Source: Blastocystis hominis (taxonomy: Eukaryota > Sar > Bigyra > Opalinata > Blastocystidae). Taken from it: a stretch of 64,000 nucleotides of DNA. Where the stretch lies: NCBI RefSeq assembly GCF_000151665.1, contig NW_013171868.1, forward strand, positions 7,501 to 71,500, given 5' to 3'. The notes under the pieces were generated by a model. The model made no database searches. It was not told where the DNA came from and saw only the letters and a list, made by a program, of their open reading frames with translations. Below are positions 51,591 through 62,950 of this stretch, piece after piece (positions within the stretch are counted from its first letter, which is position 1; every line of letters begins with the position of its first letter). The position numbers and the translations under genes are program-made.

Positions 51591-51908
51591 TTTACTATTT
51601 TATTTTATTCCACACAATTATTTATCCATTCTTACTATTATTATTTTTATTATTAAACCAAACCATTCACTCATTCACTCATTCATTCATTCACTCATTC
51701 ATTCACTCATTCATTCATTCACTCACTCACTCACTCATTCACTCACTCATTCACTCACTCATTCACTCACTCACTCATTCACTCAGTGAATTGATTTGTT
51801 GATAATAGAAGAATAGAAATGAAAAGAATTGAGTGTAATTGAAATGGGGTGTGAGTGAATGATGATAAGAATGTGATGTTTAAATAGGCAATTGAATAAT
51901 AAAAAAAT

Positions 51909-52025
51909 GAGAACGGCCATATCTGATGGAAAGCGCCCTAACCCGTCCGATCTAGGAAGCTAAGTCATCACGAGTCGAGTTAGTACCAGTGTGGGTGACT
52001 CGCTGAGAAGTCTCGATGCTGTTCT
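51909..52025 (+). rRNA. 5S ribosomal RNA, copy 6
   Basis: Identical to copy 1, last gene of the array. The spacer behind it breaks off at about 52305. Confidence 0.95.
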
Positions 52026-52305
52026 TTTACTATTTTATTTTATTCCACACAATTATTTATCCATTCTTACTATTATTATTTTTATTATTAAACCAAACCA
52101 TTCACTCATTCACTCATTCACTCATTCATTCACTCACTCATTCATTCATTCATTCACTCACTCATTCACTCATTCACTCATTCACTCACTCATTCACTCA
52201 CTCATTCACTCACTCATTCACTCAGTGAATTGATTTGTTGATAATAGAAGAATAGAAATGAAAAGAATTGAGTGTAATTGAAATGGGGTGTGAGTGAATG
52301 ATGAA

Positions 52306-53201
52306 TAGCGTTATGATGCAATATATTATGCATAGTCAATAATACTGATAAGAATAGAAAGACAGTATTTGCCTTTTAAATACATTTGATAACTTTGGTT
52401 TTGTGGATTATAAATAGAATGATTGGATATTTGTAACACAATTTGCCCAGAATCATTTTAAGCACACAAATATTGGTTATGTGCAACTATTGCAATTCAG
52501 TGTAAATCAAGAACATGGATTTTGAATAATCACTTTGTTTTACTATTTACTGAACTATGTTTACACTATATAGATCCTTAGTATTAGGGTTCAATATTGT
52601 GTACTTTGTATTGTATTCTAGACCGAATGATCATTGTTGATGTTTCGAGTATCCACTTCCATAGATTTAGCAGGACTGCACAATAATTAATATCTTTTTT
52701 TAATGGTTTATTTGCTTTTGATAATGAAAGTTATGAATGAGTATATATAAGATGGTATGTGAATTGCATAACTCAAAGTGGCTAATAATGTTGCTATTTA
52801 GCATTACCATGTGTTTTTAAACTATTTACAATACATGATTGTACGCTTTTCTGTTTATTATTGTACGCACTTCAGTAATCCACCCAGAAATATTGTTATT
52901 GTCTTTCTATTATGTTATTCAGGTATATTGATAACTAGCATTATTTCTTTTAAAGGAATTGGCGTTGTTAAGTGTAATTGCTGTAGATGTGAATCACACT
53001 CTAGCAAAGGTTTTCTGGGTTAGGTATACCTTTAATATTACAAATGTCTTATTTATTGAAGAAAACTTTGGTATTAGTTCCTTCATTTGCTGCAACGCCC
53101 ATTCATACTTTCACTTGTAATGCCTTTGTTACATATTCTTTTGTTACAAAAAAGCCATTGAACCTTAAGATCATCATTTTAGTTCATAGCCTTGTTTCAA
53201 A
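52306..53201. other. AT-rich DNA without genes
   Basis: Unique sequence between the 5S array and the RWDD1-like gene. One frame (52811-53023) has no support. Nothing else is seen. Confidence 0.45.
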
Positions 53202-54245
53202 ATGTCTGGTATTTTAATTTTTCCTTTCACCCTATACGTAGATCATTTAGAAGAGCAAGAGATGGAAGTTGAAGCTATGCAAGCTGTGTTTATGGACGAC
53301 TTTGAATGTACCCTTCTTTTGCATCGTCTTTACAATAGCTCTTTCACAGAATCCGATTACTTATAAAATAAGACTTTTTCCTACCTTGGGAGGCGAAAAC
53401 TATGGTTCTTCGTTTATTTTATGTGATTCCAATTAGTTTCCGTTTCGATGATTGTTCGCTATCCACCCCAGTATCCAGATGAAGTTCCTAATATTCGGTT
53501 TGTTGATGGGGAAAACATTCTCGAAGATGACCTTATTGATCTCACTCAAATGATTTATGCATGGCTTGTTATTTCTATTTACTGCTTAGGACAGAGCTCC
53601 AGAGTTTGTGGGAATGGCAATGATTTACAACATTACTGAAATTGTCAAGGACTGGCTCATAGACAGAAATGTCCCCAAAGTTGAAGTATTCTTTATTCTT
53701 TTATTTAAGCCTTAGGAAGGATCCATGTACGATGAGATGATGAAACGCCAGCAAAAGGCGAAGGAAGCCGAAGAGGCCGAGCGCGAAAAGGTGTGTTTTT
53801 TCATCTTCTATTGTCATTCCTTAGAAAGAAAAGGCAGAGATCATTCAAGAACTCCATGAGCATCCAAAGAATTGGGGTGAATGCGTGAGATTCTCTTGAT
53901 TTGATAGGAACTCCTGTGACTGTGGAGACTTTCAATGAGTGGAAAAAGAAGTTTGACGCAGAGATGCATGTGAACGAAGTGGTTGTGAGGGACAAACTCA
54001 CCGGCAAAGAGCTCTTCGAGCGGAATGGAAAGTCGATTTTGGAGAATGAAGATGCAAGTAGGTGCCTAACAGCTTGCTGATGAATAGTTCTCGATAAGGC
54101 GGATAAAGAAGACGAAGCAGATGGTACGCGAATCTAATGAATTCAAAACTAGATGACCACATTCTCATTAAAGAAGAAGAAGACGAGGAGGAGGAGGAAG
54201 ACGAGGAAGAGGAGGGCGAGGAAGGAAACGAGCAAGTGGAGGAGT
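53202..54245 (+). CDS. RWD-domain protein, RWDD1/Gir2-like
   Basis: Ten exons (starts 53202, 53242, 53339, 53437, 53590, 53716, 53825, 53908, 54088, 54153) with introns of 29-34 bp give 254 residues. An RWD domain (EEQEMEVEAMQAVFMDDFES, YPPQYPDEVPNIRFVD, GMAMIYNITEIVKDWL) is followed by a charged helix and the family C-terminus TPVTVETFNEWKKKFDAEM, KLTGKELFE and an acidic tail. Gir2/RWDD1 binds the GTPase DRG2/Rbg2 and the Gcn1 pathway on ribosomes. Intron 4 (53559-53589) has GC-AG ends. There is no genomic stop at the expected end: the frame runs on, but TGTTTGTC begins at 54250 and cleavage after 54245 plus the poly(A) tail gives TAA. Confidence 0.9.
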
Positions 54246-54249
54246 GTTC

Positions 54250-54264
54250 TGTTTGTCTCAAACA
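54250..54264. terminator. two-way poly(A) motif between RWDD1-like and MPS1-like genes
   Basis: TGTTTGTCTCAAACA is a near-perfect palindrome. It gives TGTTTGTC to the plus-strand RWDD1-like mRNA and TGTTTGAGAC to the minus-strand kinase mRNA, whose stop is at 54272. Confidence 0.65.
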
Positions 54265-54271
54265 ATCGATA

Positions 54272-55870
54272 TCAATGCGTTCTTGTCTTTTCTTTCACTC
54301 GATCCAGTGCTTCCAGAAAGCTAACGCGCGAGCTTTCCACACACTGCTTCGCCAATTCGTGGCAAACCGCCTCGACGAACCCCTCTTCCTCCCACATAGG
54401 ATCCTCCGTCGTCTGCAAAATTTGCCGTACGACGTCCTGCATGTTGTCGTTCCCCAACGCAGCCGCTTGGAACACCTGCATCGCTTGCTCGCCCTGTGGC
54501 TGCAGAAACGGGTGCTGCAGAAGACTGCTGATGGTCGGTCGCTTCTTCGGGTTTCGCTGGAGACAGAGCTTGAGAACGTCGAGAAGCCAGGGATTGCTGA
54601 ATGGAAATAAAAGCAAAAGGCGAACTCGATCTTGGGAAAATCAATTTTATACTCGTCGTTCGCGATGGAGAGCAGCTTCTGCGGCATTTGGATGTCTTGG
54701 AACGGCGATTTCCCGTATACCATTTGATAGAGAATGCATCCAAGCGACCACACGTCGCACGAACATCCGATCTAAGCTCGATTTCTCCGCTCAGTTCTAC
54801 GCGAATTCCGCGACCCCCCTTCCCATCCCCCGTCTCCATCAACGCTTCCGGCGAAATATAGTTCCACGTCCCCATCTGGGTGTCTCGAATGATGCTCGTC
54901 GATTCGGGAGCGATCGCGCGCGCAATTCCAAAGTCGATGAGCTTCAGTTCGCCTTGCACGAACAGAAAATTCGCTGGTTTTAAGTCGGAGTGGACGATTC
55001 CGAGCTCGCGGATGGAGTTTACAGAGGTTAGCATTTGTTGCCAGAGTAGACGAATTCGATTCATATCGAGAGATGTCTGTTTCTCCAATAGGAACGATTT
55101 CAGGTCGGTCTCTCCGTATTCCAAGAGCTAGAATTATATAGATGGAGTGAGCTCGTACGATGTTGAGACGTTGCTGGTGCTGGTTTAGCTCGTAATCGAC
55201 TAACTTTATGATTCCTGGAGAACCGTGGAGTTTCTGCAGTAGGTGCACTTCGTTGATATAGTCATCCGCTACAGACTTGGCTAGACTGCTTAAATCGACT
55301 TGCTTCAAAGCCAAAACCTAGTGTCGATCAGGAATAGTACAAATACGTCATTATCTTCGGTAACGACCTTGTATACCTTGCAACTACTGCCACTCCCAAC
55401 GATGTCGAGTACAATGTACCTCTTGTCTTTTATCTACCCCTCATCCCAGTGCATTATTTGTACATAAATTATTTCAAATGTCGAAGAATTGCTACTCGGA
55501 CCATTTTTCCTCAAGTCCTCATTTTCTTCTCCATCTTCATGTTAACCCTATTTTCGAACCCTACGTTGAATTTTATATTCTTGGTTCGCGCCACTTTTGT
55601 TTGTTTCTGGAAATGGACGCTTTTTTGATATAAATGCTTTCATATTTTCCTGGGGCTGAACGGTGGTCCTTCTGGAAGGAGGAGTCGATTTTCTACGCAC
55701 ATCCAGGCTTTGTCTTGTCATATTTTTCAAATCCTGCTCTGCTTCGGATTGAGTGATCCTTCTTGGACCCGCTAGAGAGTCAAAACGAAAAATAGGAACA
55801 CACGTGTGTTTGTTAGCAATGAACGATGTGAGAGCCGTGCAGGTGATGGAAGCCGATCACCCTCGTCCAT
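54272..55870 (-). CDS. MPS1/TTK-like spindle-checkpoint kinase
   Basis: Eight exons (55870-55804, 55771-55565, 55534-55464, 55433-55347, 55317-55159, 55127-54801, 54771-54626, 54596-54272; introns 29-32 bp) give 462 residues. After a disordered basic N-terminus of about 130 residues comes a full kinase domain: glycine loop VGSGSSCKVYKV, Lys in LALKQV, the MPS1-type catalytic loop HSDLKPANFL instead of HRD, DFG in LIDFGIAR, SPEAL, DVWSLGCILYQMVYGKSPF and CLQRNPKKRPTI. MPS1 signals unattached kinetochores. The protein is about half the size of human TTK and lacks an evident TPR region. Confidence 0.93.
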
Positions 55871-55905
55871 AAAAGCCAACTCTGTTTTTGGGGAACAAAC
55901 AAATA

Positions 55906-58081
55906 TCAATTACTACCATTTAGTTCCTGTCTAAATTTCTCGATCACCGCTTTGTGCTCCACTTCATCCATCAATTCCTCAGCCTTCTGCAACTTCGAAG
56001 GAATATCTTTCACCAGCACATTAATCTCCTTCATCTTCTTCAACTCATCCAACGTGTTGCTCTTCGGCTTCCCTCCGAGGATCCTTCGCATGTCCATCTC
56101 ATCCACAATACTATAATACTCCATATACTCTCGCAGATTCTCCGTCATCTCCAAAACCTGCCCGATTTTCGATCCCAACTCTCGAATTTCTTCTCTACAC
56201 GTGACTTTTCCCGCCTTTTCCCACTCATTTCCGATCTCGATACTCAGGTTCAGATTCTACTTCTTATTCGCACCAATTATACCCACTTTTATTAACTTCA
56301 CATACAAAATCTGAAGCTTTTTCTGCTGTTTTCGGCACTTCGCCTGTCTACTCCTCATCCAACTGATCGGGGTTTTACAGCTTGCTCAGCTCATCATGTC
56401 CCGCGGTTATCGCCTCCAATTGGGCCTGAATCGCCTCGGCCTGCTTCTCCACGAAGGCAAACGTAGTCTGCATTTCCTCTCCCGCTTTGTTGATTTCCTG
56501 CTTGATTCGCAGCAACAGATTCATATAAGGAACCACAGAGCGCTGCACGACCGAAGCGAACATCGCGGTCTCGACCTCTTCGTCTTGCAGCTCCATCGAA
56601 TTGAGCAGTTCGACATACTGGGTAAAGAAGCGGGTCTTGCGGAAGCCTTGGAGCGTCTTCGCCATGTCGAGAAGCGCGTCCTGAGATTGAATAGATGTGC
56701 ATGTGAGTACAGTGCAGAGAATGGAGGTAGGAGGAAGAGAGACGGGGAGGAAGGGGAAGGGCTCGCTGCCACGATCGACGGGGATTTGCTGGATGAGGTC
56801 GGGAGAATGGAGAGCGAGAACGACATGGGAGAGAAAGGCGGTGTTGATGGACTGAGCGTGAGAGAGAATAGAAGGAAGGGCACGGAAATGCCGAGAGGAG
56901 CGGAAGGGAACTCGGAGAGCTGGGAAATGATCGGGTTTTCGATGGTGGGATCGGATAAAAGGTGAGCCATCCAGGGGAACTCGACGTAATAGCTGGATGT
57001 AAAATGGGGAAAAGGGGAAACAGAGTGGAGGAGCCGATCATGAAGAAAGAGAAGGGGAAGATATCGGGGAAGATAAAGGAAGGGCGGAAGTGGGAGAAGG
57101 AAAAAGAAGAGACGGGGATAAGCGTCTAGCGATTAGAAAAGCGAGGTGAAAGGAACGGATGGAGAGAGAGGCTCGTCGAGAACGTGCAAAAACACGGAGA
57201 TCTTGAAGTTGTTCGAGAGGAGGAACACAGCCACCGAGTTCTCGTCGATCGGTTGTCTAGTGAGATTAAAAGTAAGAACAAGAAGAAGCGTACAAACTGA
57301 GTGCAGCGGCAGTGAGGGGAAGGGGCTTTGATGGAGTGTAAATAAGAGTCATGTCTCTTTGGGGCTCAAAACCTTCCGGGATTGCGTATTCGTAGAAGCC
57401 TTCGTCGATCTTTCTCCACGTACAAAACCACGAGAATAACGAGGGATCGCGTTTATACAGCGTTTTCATGTTCTCTCGTGTCAAAAAGTAGCGAGGAAGA
57501 TGAATAATCTTCTGAAGAGCGATTTCTCCCGTTGAATAGACTACGTACAGAGAAAACTGATCGCTTCCAGAGGATGAGCCAAAATTACAACACAAAGGAG
57601 TGACGTGGGGATGATTGTCCAACTTCACGGACGTTGTGTATAATAGATGTGCTTTTTCGGAGGTGTTAAACACGTCCAACGTGCAATCACTGTAAAGAAC
57701 CACAAAAACGCCACTCAGGCGAGGATGACATATTACTTCAACTATCGATGCTTTGCTACACGATAGCTCTACGTCCCTACGTGTGAACGAGATATATAAA
57801 AAAACTCACTCAACAGCGATTATAGCCTTGTAAAAGAGGCAAGGGTATCCCGCCGATTTTCGATGTAACCAAAATATATAGACAGCATCTTTGCCATATA
57901 ACAAAACATATTTGCCAAAAGGATCCACAAGTATCGTTGTGACGTTCAAATTATTCTTATCCAACGCCTTCTGTTGCCTGTACTCCTCGCGATCATTATA
58001 AAAACTATATAGCACGGTACTTGAATTTAGAAGTGCAAAACAATCACCAATTTGATTTGCTGATAAGCAAGTATATTTCAT
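55906..58081 (-). CDS. Nup88/Nup82-like nucleoporin
   Basis: Nine exons (58081-57810, 57776-57294, 57256-57157, 57125-57022, 56992-56884, 56851-56711, 56680-56379, 56347-56287, 56256-55906; introns 29-37 bp) give 640 residues. Residues 1-260 look like a beta-propeller, with VEVICHPRLSGVFVVLYSDC followed by TLDVFN matching the Nup88 strand pattern and LYVVYSTGEIALQ. The last 230 residues are coiled coil (AEEMQTTF-like GEEMQTTFAFVEKQAEAIQA, MGSKIGQV, LQKAEELMDEVEHKAVIEKF). Propeller plus C-terminal coiled coil is the Nup88 layout on the cytoplasmic side of the pore. Further N-terminal exons are possible. Identity is likely but needs a profile search. Confidence 0.65.
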
Positions 58082-58172
58082 ACTTCAGTGCACTTTCTAA
58101 ATATTTCTATCGATCGCTTTTCCAACAATGTGATATTATCGATATATAGTACTTCTGGAATTCACAAACAGA

Positions 58173-58245
58173 TCCGAAGTAGTATAGTGGTTTAGTATTT
58201 CCGCCTGTCACGCGGACGACCGGGGTTCGATTCCCCGCTTCGGAG
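58173..58245 (+). tRNA. tRNA-Asp (GTC)
   Basis: A 73-nt cloverleaf: acceptor TCCGAAG with CTTCGGA and discriminator G, D arm GTATAGTGGTTTAGTATT, anticodon loop CCTGTCACG with GTC, and T arm CCGGGGTTCGATTCCCCG. It has no intron. It sits just upstream of the Nup88-like gene, divergently. Confidence 0.97.
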
Positions 58246-58479
58246 TTTCCTTTTCTATTCCTTTTTCTTTTTTGCTCAACTCTTAACCTTCGAATCCTCA
58301 TCCCTTCATCACCCATTGTACTATGGACGTGTTCGCCTCTTGATACAGGAAAGAAAAATGATTTAAAATTCAATTTAAAAAATAAGCCACGGAATTTGGG
58401 AATTCCGCATCTATTTTGTGATCTGTTGGGAACGTTAAGTTCGCGTCCTAAGAGCTTTATTCAAACAAGCTATTCGGAA

Positions 58480-60417
58480 ATGAGCGAAGTAACATTTTCG
58501 TATGGCCAGAAGAAAAAAAGAATAGTTTTGTGTGGAACGGAATCTGAGAGTGCTCTCCAGCAGGAACTAAGCGTGGCTTTTTCTTTACCTCCAAATACTG
58601 AGATCGCTGGCGTCAAGGATTTGGGATCAGGAAGGTTCTACTCCTTTGCTGAAGTGTTATCTCGCCCTGAATCGTTTGCTAACTCGGAAGCACTGATTGT
58701 AGTCGATCGTATTGGTTAATTTTGGTATCCAGTGTAGCATTATCTCCTTCCTCCATGAAGAAACGTGCTACGGCTGTGGTATGCTTGTCGCTAGTATCTT
58801 ACCATCTAGGAGAATCTCTTTCAGCACGTATTCCACCAATGCAGGCAAGGTGGCGAGTTTCGTTACTTTGACTATTTTACTCTACGTGTTCTATATAATC
58901 GCAAATCCTCCAGCTTGGCTGCCGCAAGCAATCTCCTCATGGACAATGATATTCCAGCGCTAAATCAACACCTTCACACGTTGGTTTCTCAGGTGAAAGA
59001 GTCTACCACCGTGAAAATGGACATTCTGCGTCTCATCGTGTACAACATGCAAATCAACAAGGAAATCACCTACGAGCACGCAGCCGTCCTTCTTTCCCTC
59101 ATTCAAAACGAGGACGGCTTGGTCTGCTCCGCCTACATGGCTTTTGAGCGAAACGACGATCTAGGCGCTCTCAAAGATTCTCTTCTGCGCGTTCTCCTGC
59201 TCACCATCAAGCCCGACATCATCAGTCCGCAAGTCCGTCTCTCCGCCCATTCCCAGCAAGTCCGCAACCGTGGCTCCTGGCGCTCCACGACCGAGACGTT
59301 CGACATTTCCGTGGTTCTGGAGCAGCTGAGCCGCGCCGAAGTGCTTCTCTACACGCTCTTCGAGCTGCACATCCTCAGCGAGGCGCAAACCTCCTCGTTG
59401 GTGCGCTTCCTCAGCGAGGAGCCGTCCCAACTCCAGCGCTTTGCGAGGCTCACCGATGTGGTCGGTGCGCCGCTCCTCGACCCCTCGCTCTATCAGCCCT
59501 TCCTGCAGCAGTGCGAGCATCGCTCGTCCCGCACCGACCACCGTCTCACGGACGCGCTGCCGGCGGATTACCCCACCGGGCAGATCACCGAGCAGCTGCT
59601 GAAGCTGGAGCGCGAGGGGTCGCTCTCGAAGACGGAGTACGCCGTGCTGTATCGGCGAAGCATGGACCGCTCCGCGGTGGTTCGGCACTGCTACGACGAG
59701 TTCGTGAAGGACCACGATTTAGCGACGCTGCGGAAGAATCTGCAGCTGTATCTGCGCGTTCTGGAGGCGCTGCGATCGCCGTTGGCGCAGGTCAGCAATC
59801 CGCAGCACGCAGCGATTCTGGAGGAGCTCCAGCGCACGGAAGCGCTGTCGGAAGCGGAGCTGCGCTGGGTGGTGGACGAGTACTGCGGCGGGAACGAAGT
59901 GGTGGTGAATTCGTTCGATGTGTGTGTGGAGAGCAAGAACGTCGAGGGATTGGCGTCGATGCTTCGCAGGCTGAAGCAGATGGTGGAGAGTTATCAGCTG
60001 CGAGACGAAGCCAAGTCGTTCTTCGAGACGCTGTTCCGAGAAATGGTGGAGAGCGGCGTAGTCTCTGTCGCGCAGAGCGAGATTTTGTTCGAATTGCTGC
60101 AGGAATCGAGTCCAGTGCTGGTGGAACTCTACGGAGAATATCTGCGATCGCAGGACTTTGAGGGACTGCTGGGAGCGCTGATCGTGCTGTGTACTTTAGG
60201 AGGCAGGCGAGAAGAGGGAGAGGACGAGGATCTGCTGCTTGAGGGAGGAGAAGCGGAGGTCGAGCCGTGGAAGATTTCCGAAGAAGACATTGATCGGGTT
60301 TTGGAGGAGATTGGGAAAAAGGATTTGGGAATGCGGAGAGTGGCGGAGGAGTTGTTGGAGAAGGGAGATGAAGAAGGAATCAGCGCTGTGGGCTCGGGCG
60401 AAGAGTTTGATTCGTAG
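58480..60417 (+). CDS. large alpha-helical protein, unrecognised
   Basis: Three exons (58480-58708, 58738-58849, 58914-60417) give 614 residues. The second intron is 64 bp, about twice the local norm. The N-terminal 75 residues look like a small alpha/beta domain (MSEVTFSYGQKKKRIVLC). The rest is helical with a loose repeat of about 90-100 residues built around LLxLExxxxLSxxEYxVLYR and ILxELQRTEALSEAELRWVV, which suggests an alpha-solenoid or death-fold-like array. The tail is acidic. I do not recognise the family. TGTTTGTA at 60583 is the likely poly(A) motif. Confidence 0.75.
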
Positions 60418-60582
60418 ATTTTGGAGTATTTGAATACGCACGATATACACAAATTACTGGAATCTCTGTGTTCCATCAGGCAGAGAGGAGACAATCCCGG
60501 AGAAAATACGTAAACACGCACACTCACACACATATTGACGATTTGATCAACTCTCACACATGTTAAGTTGCCTTCATTTGCA

Positions 60583-60597
60583 TGTTTGTATCAAACA
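60583..60597. terminator. two-way poly(A) motif between convergent genes
   Basis: TGTTTGTATCAAACA, differing by one base from the palindrome at 54250. It serves the plus-strand gene ending at 60417 and overlaps the genomic end of the DENN gene on the minus strand. Confidence 0.65.
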
Positions 60598-62950
60598 TCC
60601 CATTCTTTCTTCTGCTTTTTCAGTTTCTTAAGCAAGGCATCTATATCTTCCGGAACGATCGACTTGCTCTGCGCGATCTTTGTTGGAATCATGCGAGGAC
60701 TTCGCTTCCCGAAGAACTGCTTTTCCAGTTTGGGGAATCGGTCCGGAGCGCGCAACATTGACTCCGTCTCCCAATTCTCCGGCAGATGAGCTGCGTTCGG
60801 CGTCTCCACGTTCACCGTCTGCAGCTCCCAATTCTTCGGATTCAACCGCTCGCGGATGTACTCTTCCGCGTAATGCCCCATTCTCTGTCGCAGCTTGATG
60901 CAATCGTTGAACAGATTAATCTCGTAATTGTCTTCGTACTCGAACGCGTCCTCCACGAAGTGGTGGAACAGCTGCGACTTCGAAATCGCCTTCACGAGCT
61001 TCGTGTCCTCTTCCTCCACCTCGCGAATAAACTTCTTTCGGTTCAGAATCATTTCGAATGTCGCGTTTTCTTCAACGTCGCTGTCTACGCTTCACTCCTC
61101 CTCCTCCTCCTCATCCCCACTGAAACAATCGCGATAATGCCCGATCAAGCGACACAGCTCCAGCATAAACGTCACACGAAGCGACTCGATGAATTCGTCT
61201 TCCTACGCCTCGCCACCCTTCTCCATTCCCACCTCCGAGACGCTCAGATCCCTTCCCAGCGTCTCCGATTCATTCTCTTCCGACCGCGGAGACACAAACC
61301 GATAGAATCGATGCACCTGCTTCGACTCGCTGTCGCTTGGCGGCGTGTGCTGCATCGGAGAAACGCTCGTTGCTATACCGGAGTCGTTCTCCGGAATGCA
61401 AATCGAGAGTTCTTCCGAATTGCGAGGCGAGGAACCCGCAGGAATCTTCGCAGAAAGACTCAACGCTTCCTCGTCGGTGATCGAACTCGACGAATCGCGC
61501 GTCGAATAACTGTAATTAATCGAGGATCCTGGCGATAAAAGAGAGCGCGATGAAGGAGACGAGAGCGACTGCATTCCCGCGGGAGCCACGCCGATTTGGC
61601 AGCGAATCAGCATGGGACGGCGCCCCTCCATGATGTAATGCTTCACTTCCTTGACGTCCTTGCCGATCATGCATTCGCCTATCGATCAGTCGCTGGGGCT
61701 GCGCGCACCGTTCACAGACAAAATCACCGGGCTTCGCAGAAGGAGTTTGACGCGTTTTCCCGGCCCGGAAATGGTGATGTCGTCATCGTCTCGAAGGATG
61801 TAAACGCAATCGACGGGATCTTTGTCTTCGAAGAGAACGGCCTGCTTGGACTTGAGCCGAACGCCCATTTTCCCCGGGCCGAACACGATCTCAAAGACAA
61901 GGAACTCGGATTCGTTAATGTTGGTGTTGTCACAATAAAGAACACGTGCTATCCATCAAACAAACATCCAAGAATTGCTTTCTGGAGGAGGCAAGTACTT
62001 CTCCATCTGAGTCACTACTTTCTTGACGAAGCTTTTTCGGAATTCCACAAGATGGCACGATTTGGGAACCACCACTTTATCGTAGTCCAGATACACGACA
62101 ATCACGCCGTCCAGATTGTTCTGGCAATCTTCCGTCTCGAACTGATTGGTCGTGACTCCGAAAATGTAAGGAAACGACGCCTACGAGAGCAATAAGCAAA
62201 GAAAGAGCGGAGATACAGAGATCGTTTCGGTTACAGCGAAGGGAAGAATGGGAATGAACGGATGGAACCAGCGGAAAGGATAGAGCAAACTATTGAACGC
62301 TTGAGCGCAGAGGGTTAAGGAGTCCATCTGCTCGGAAACGAAGAGGACGCGCTGCTCCTGGAGGATCGCTGCGTAGACTTTCACGATGTTTTTGGGAGAA
62401 AGAGAAGTGAAAAGACACTTGAAACACAGCTTGTCGGTGTAGGGGAGGCGCGTCAGAGGAGGAATTCGAATCGTATAAATCTTCTGAAACACCGGGAGCT
62501 ATGGTTGTTTCAGGGAGAGAAGCGTCTACGTGAATCAAAAAGCCTGGATCCAGAGAGGGACAAAAGTCGATGAAATGCTGAATGTGTTTTTCCACTAGGA
62601 GTTATTGGCGTAAATGGGTCGCACGGGGAAGGAGTGCCATGCTGTCGTCAAGAAGGGTGTCGTAAAGGGAACCTACGAAACACGAAATGGAGAAAAGGCA
62701 AACCCTTTCGCAACAATGCTTCAAAGGATTCAACTCGCGGAATCGAATCGTTTTCGTCTGCAAATTGGTCTTCTGAATCGAGGATGGCATTTCGATATAA
62801 TTCCCGAAGAAAAACGTTGAAGGCAGTAAAAAAGGGTTGATGGGATAAAATACATAAGGCGCGGGGCACATAAAGCTGTCTCCCTTTCTTGTCTTTCTTG
62901 CACTCTCCATCTATCTCTGTTGATGAACACGATGAACACAAACCTACTCA
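60591..62950 (-). CDS. DENN-domain protein
   Basis: Resolved exons: from about 62676 to 62625, 62594-62530, 62498-62217, from 62180 to an unresolved donor near 61980-61999, 61948-61709, 61678-61233, 61202-61121 and 61084-60591; introns 30-36 bp where resolved. A uDENN-like start (SLYDTLLDDSMALLPLEKHI) leads to the cDENN core (NIVKVYAAILQEQRVLFVSE, LLYPFRWFHPFIPILP, NNLDGVIVVYLDYDK) and a dDENN end (FIESLRVTFMLELCRLIGHY, LFHHFVEDAFEYEDN). A Ser-rich insert and a region around FGPGKMGVRLKSKQAVLF separate them. DENN proteins activate Rab GTPases. The 5' exons near 62680-62950 are not settled. The genomic TGA (60591) lies inside the TGTTTGAT motif; cleavage after 60602 would make TAA. Confidence 0.85.

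Larger units (their letters stand above)
49485..52305 (+). repeat. tandem 5S rDNA array
   Basis: Five full units plus partial ends. The first four intervals are 427 bp and the last is 435 bp. Each unit is a 117-bp 5S gene, an AT-rich stretch, a CACT/CATT tract and an AT-rich spacer. The 5S parts are identical by eye; the units differ almost only in the tetranucleotide tract and in AATAATAAAA versus AATAAAAAAA before the gene, which points to ongoing homogenisation. Confidence 0.95.

Noticed and set aside
49848-52233. repeated frames coding for HSFTHS-type peptides
   Set aside because: They are read from the CACT/CATT tracts and overlap the 5S genes; simple-sequence artefacts.
49485-52305. 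CRISPR-like array
   Set aside because: Regular spacing is due to 5S units of 427 bp; there are no short direct repeats with unique spacers.
54153-54983. 276-codon plus-strand frame
   Set aside because: Beyond 54245 it is the reverse of the MPS1-like kinase exons.
59161-60161. minus- and plus-strand frames inside the helical protein gene
   Set aside because: GC-rich shadow frames; the 500-codon main frame has protein-like repeats.
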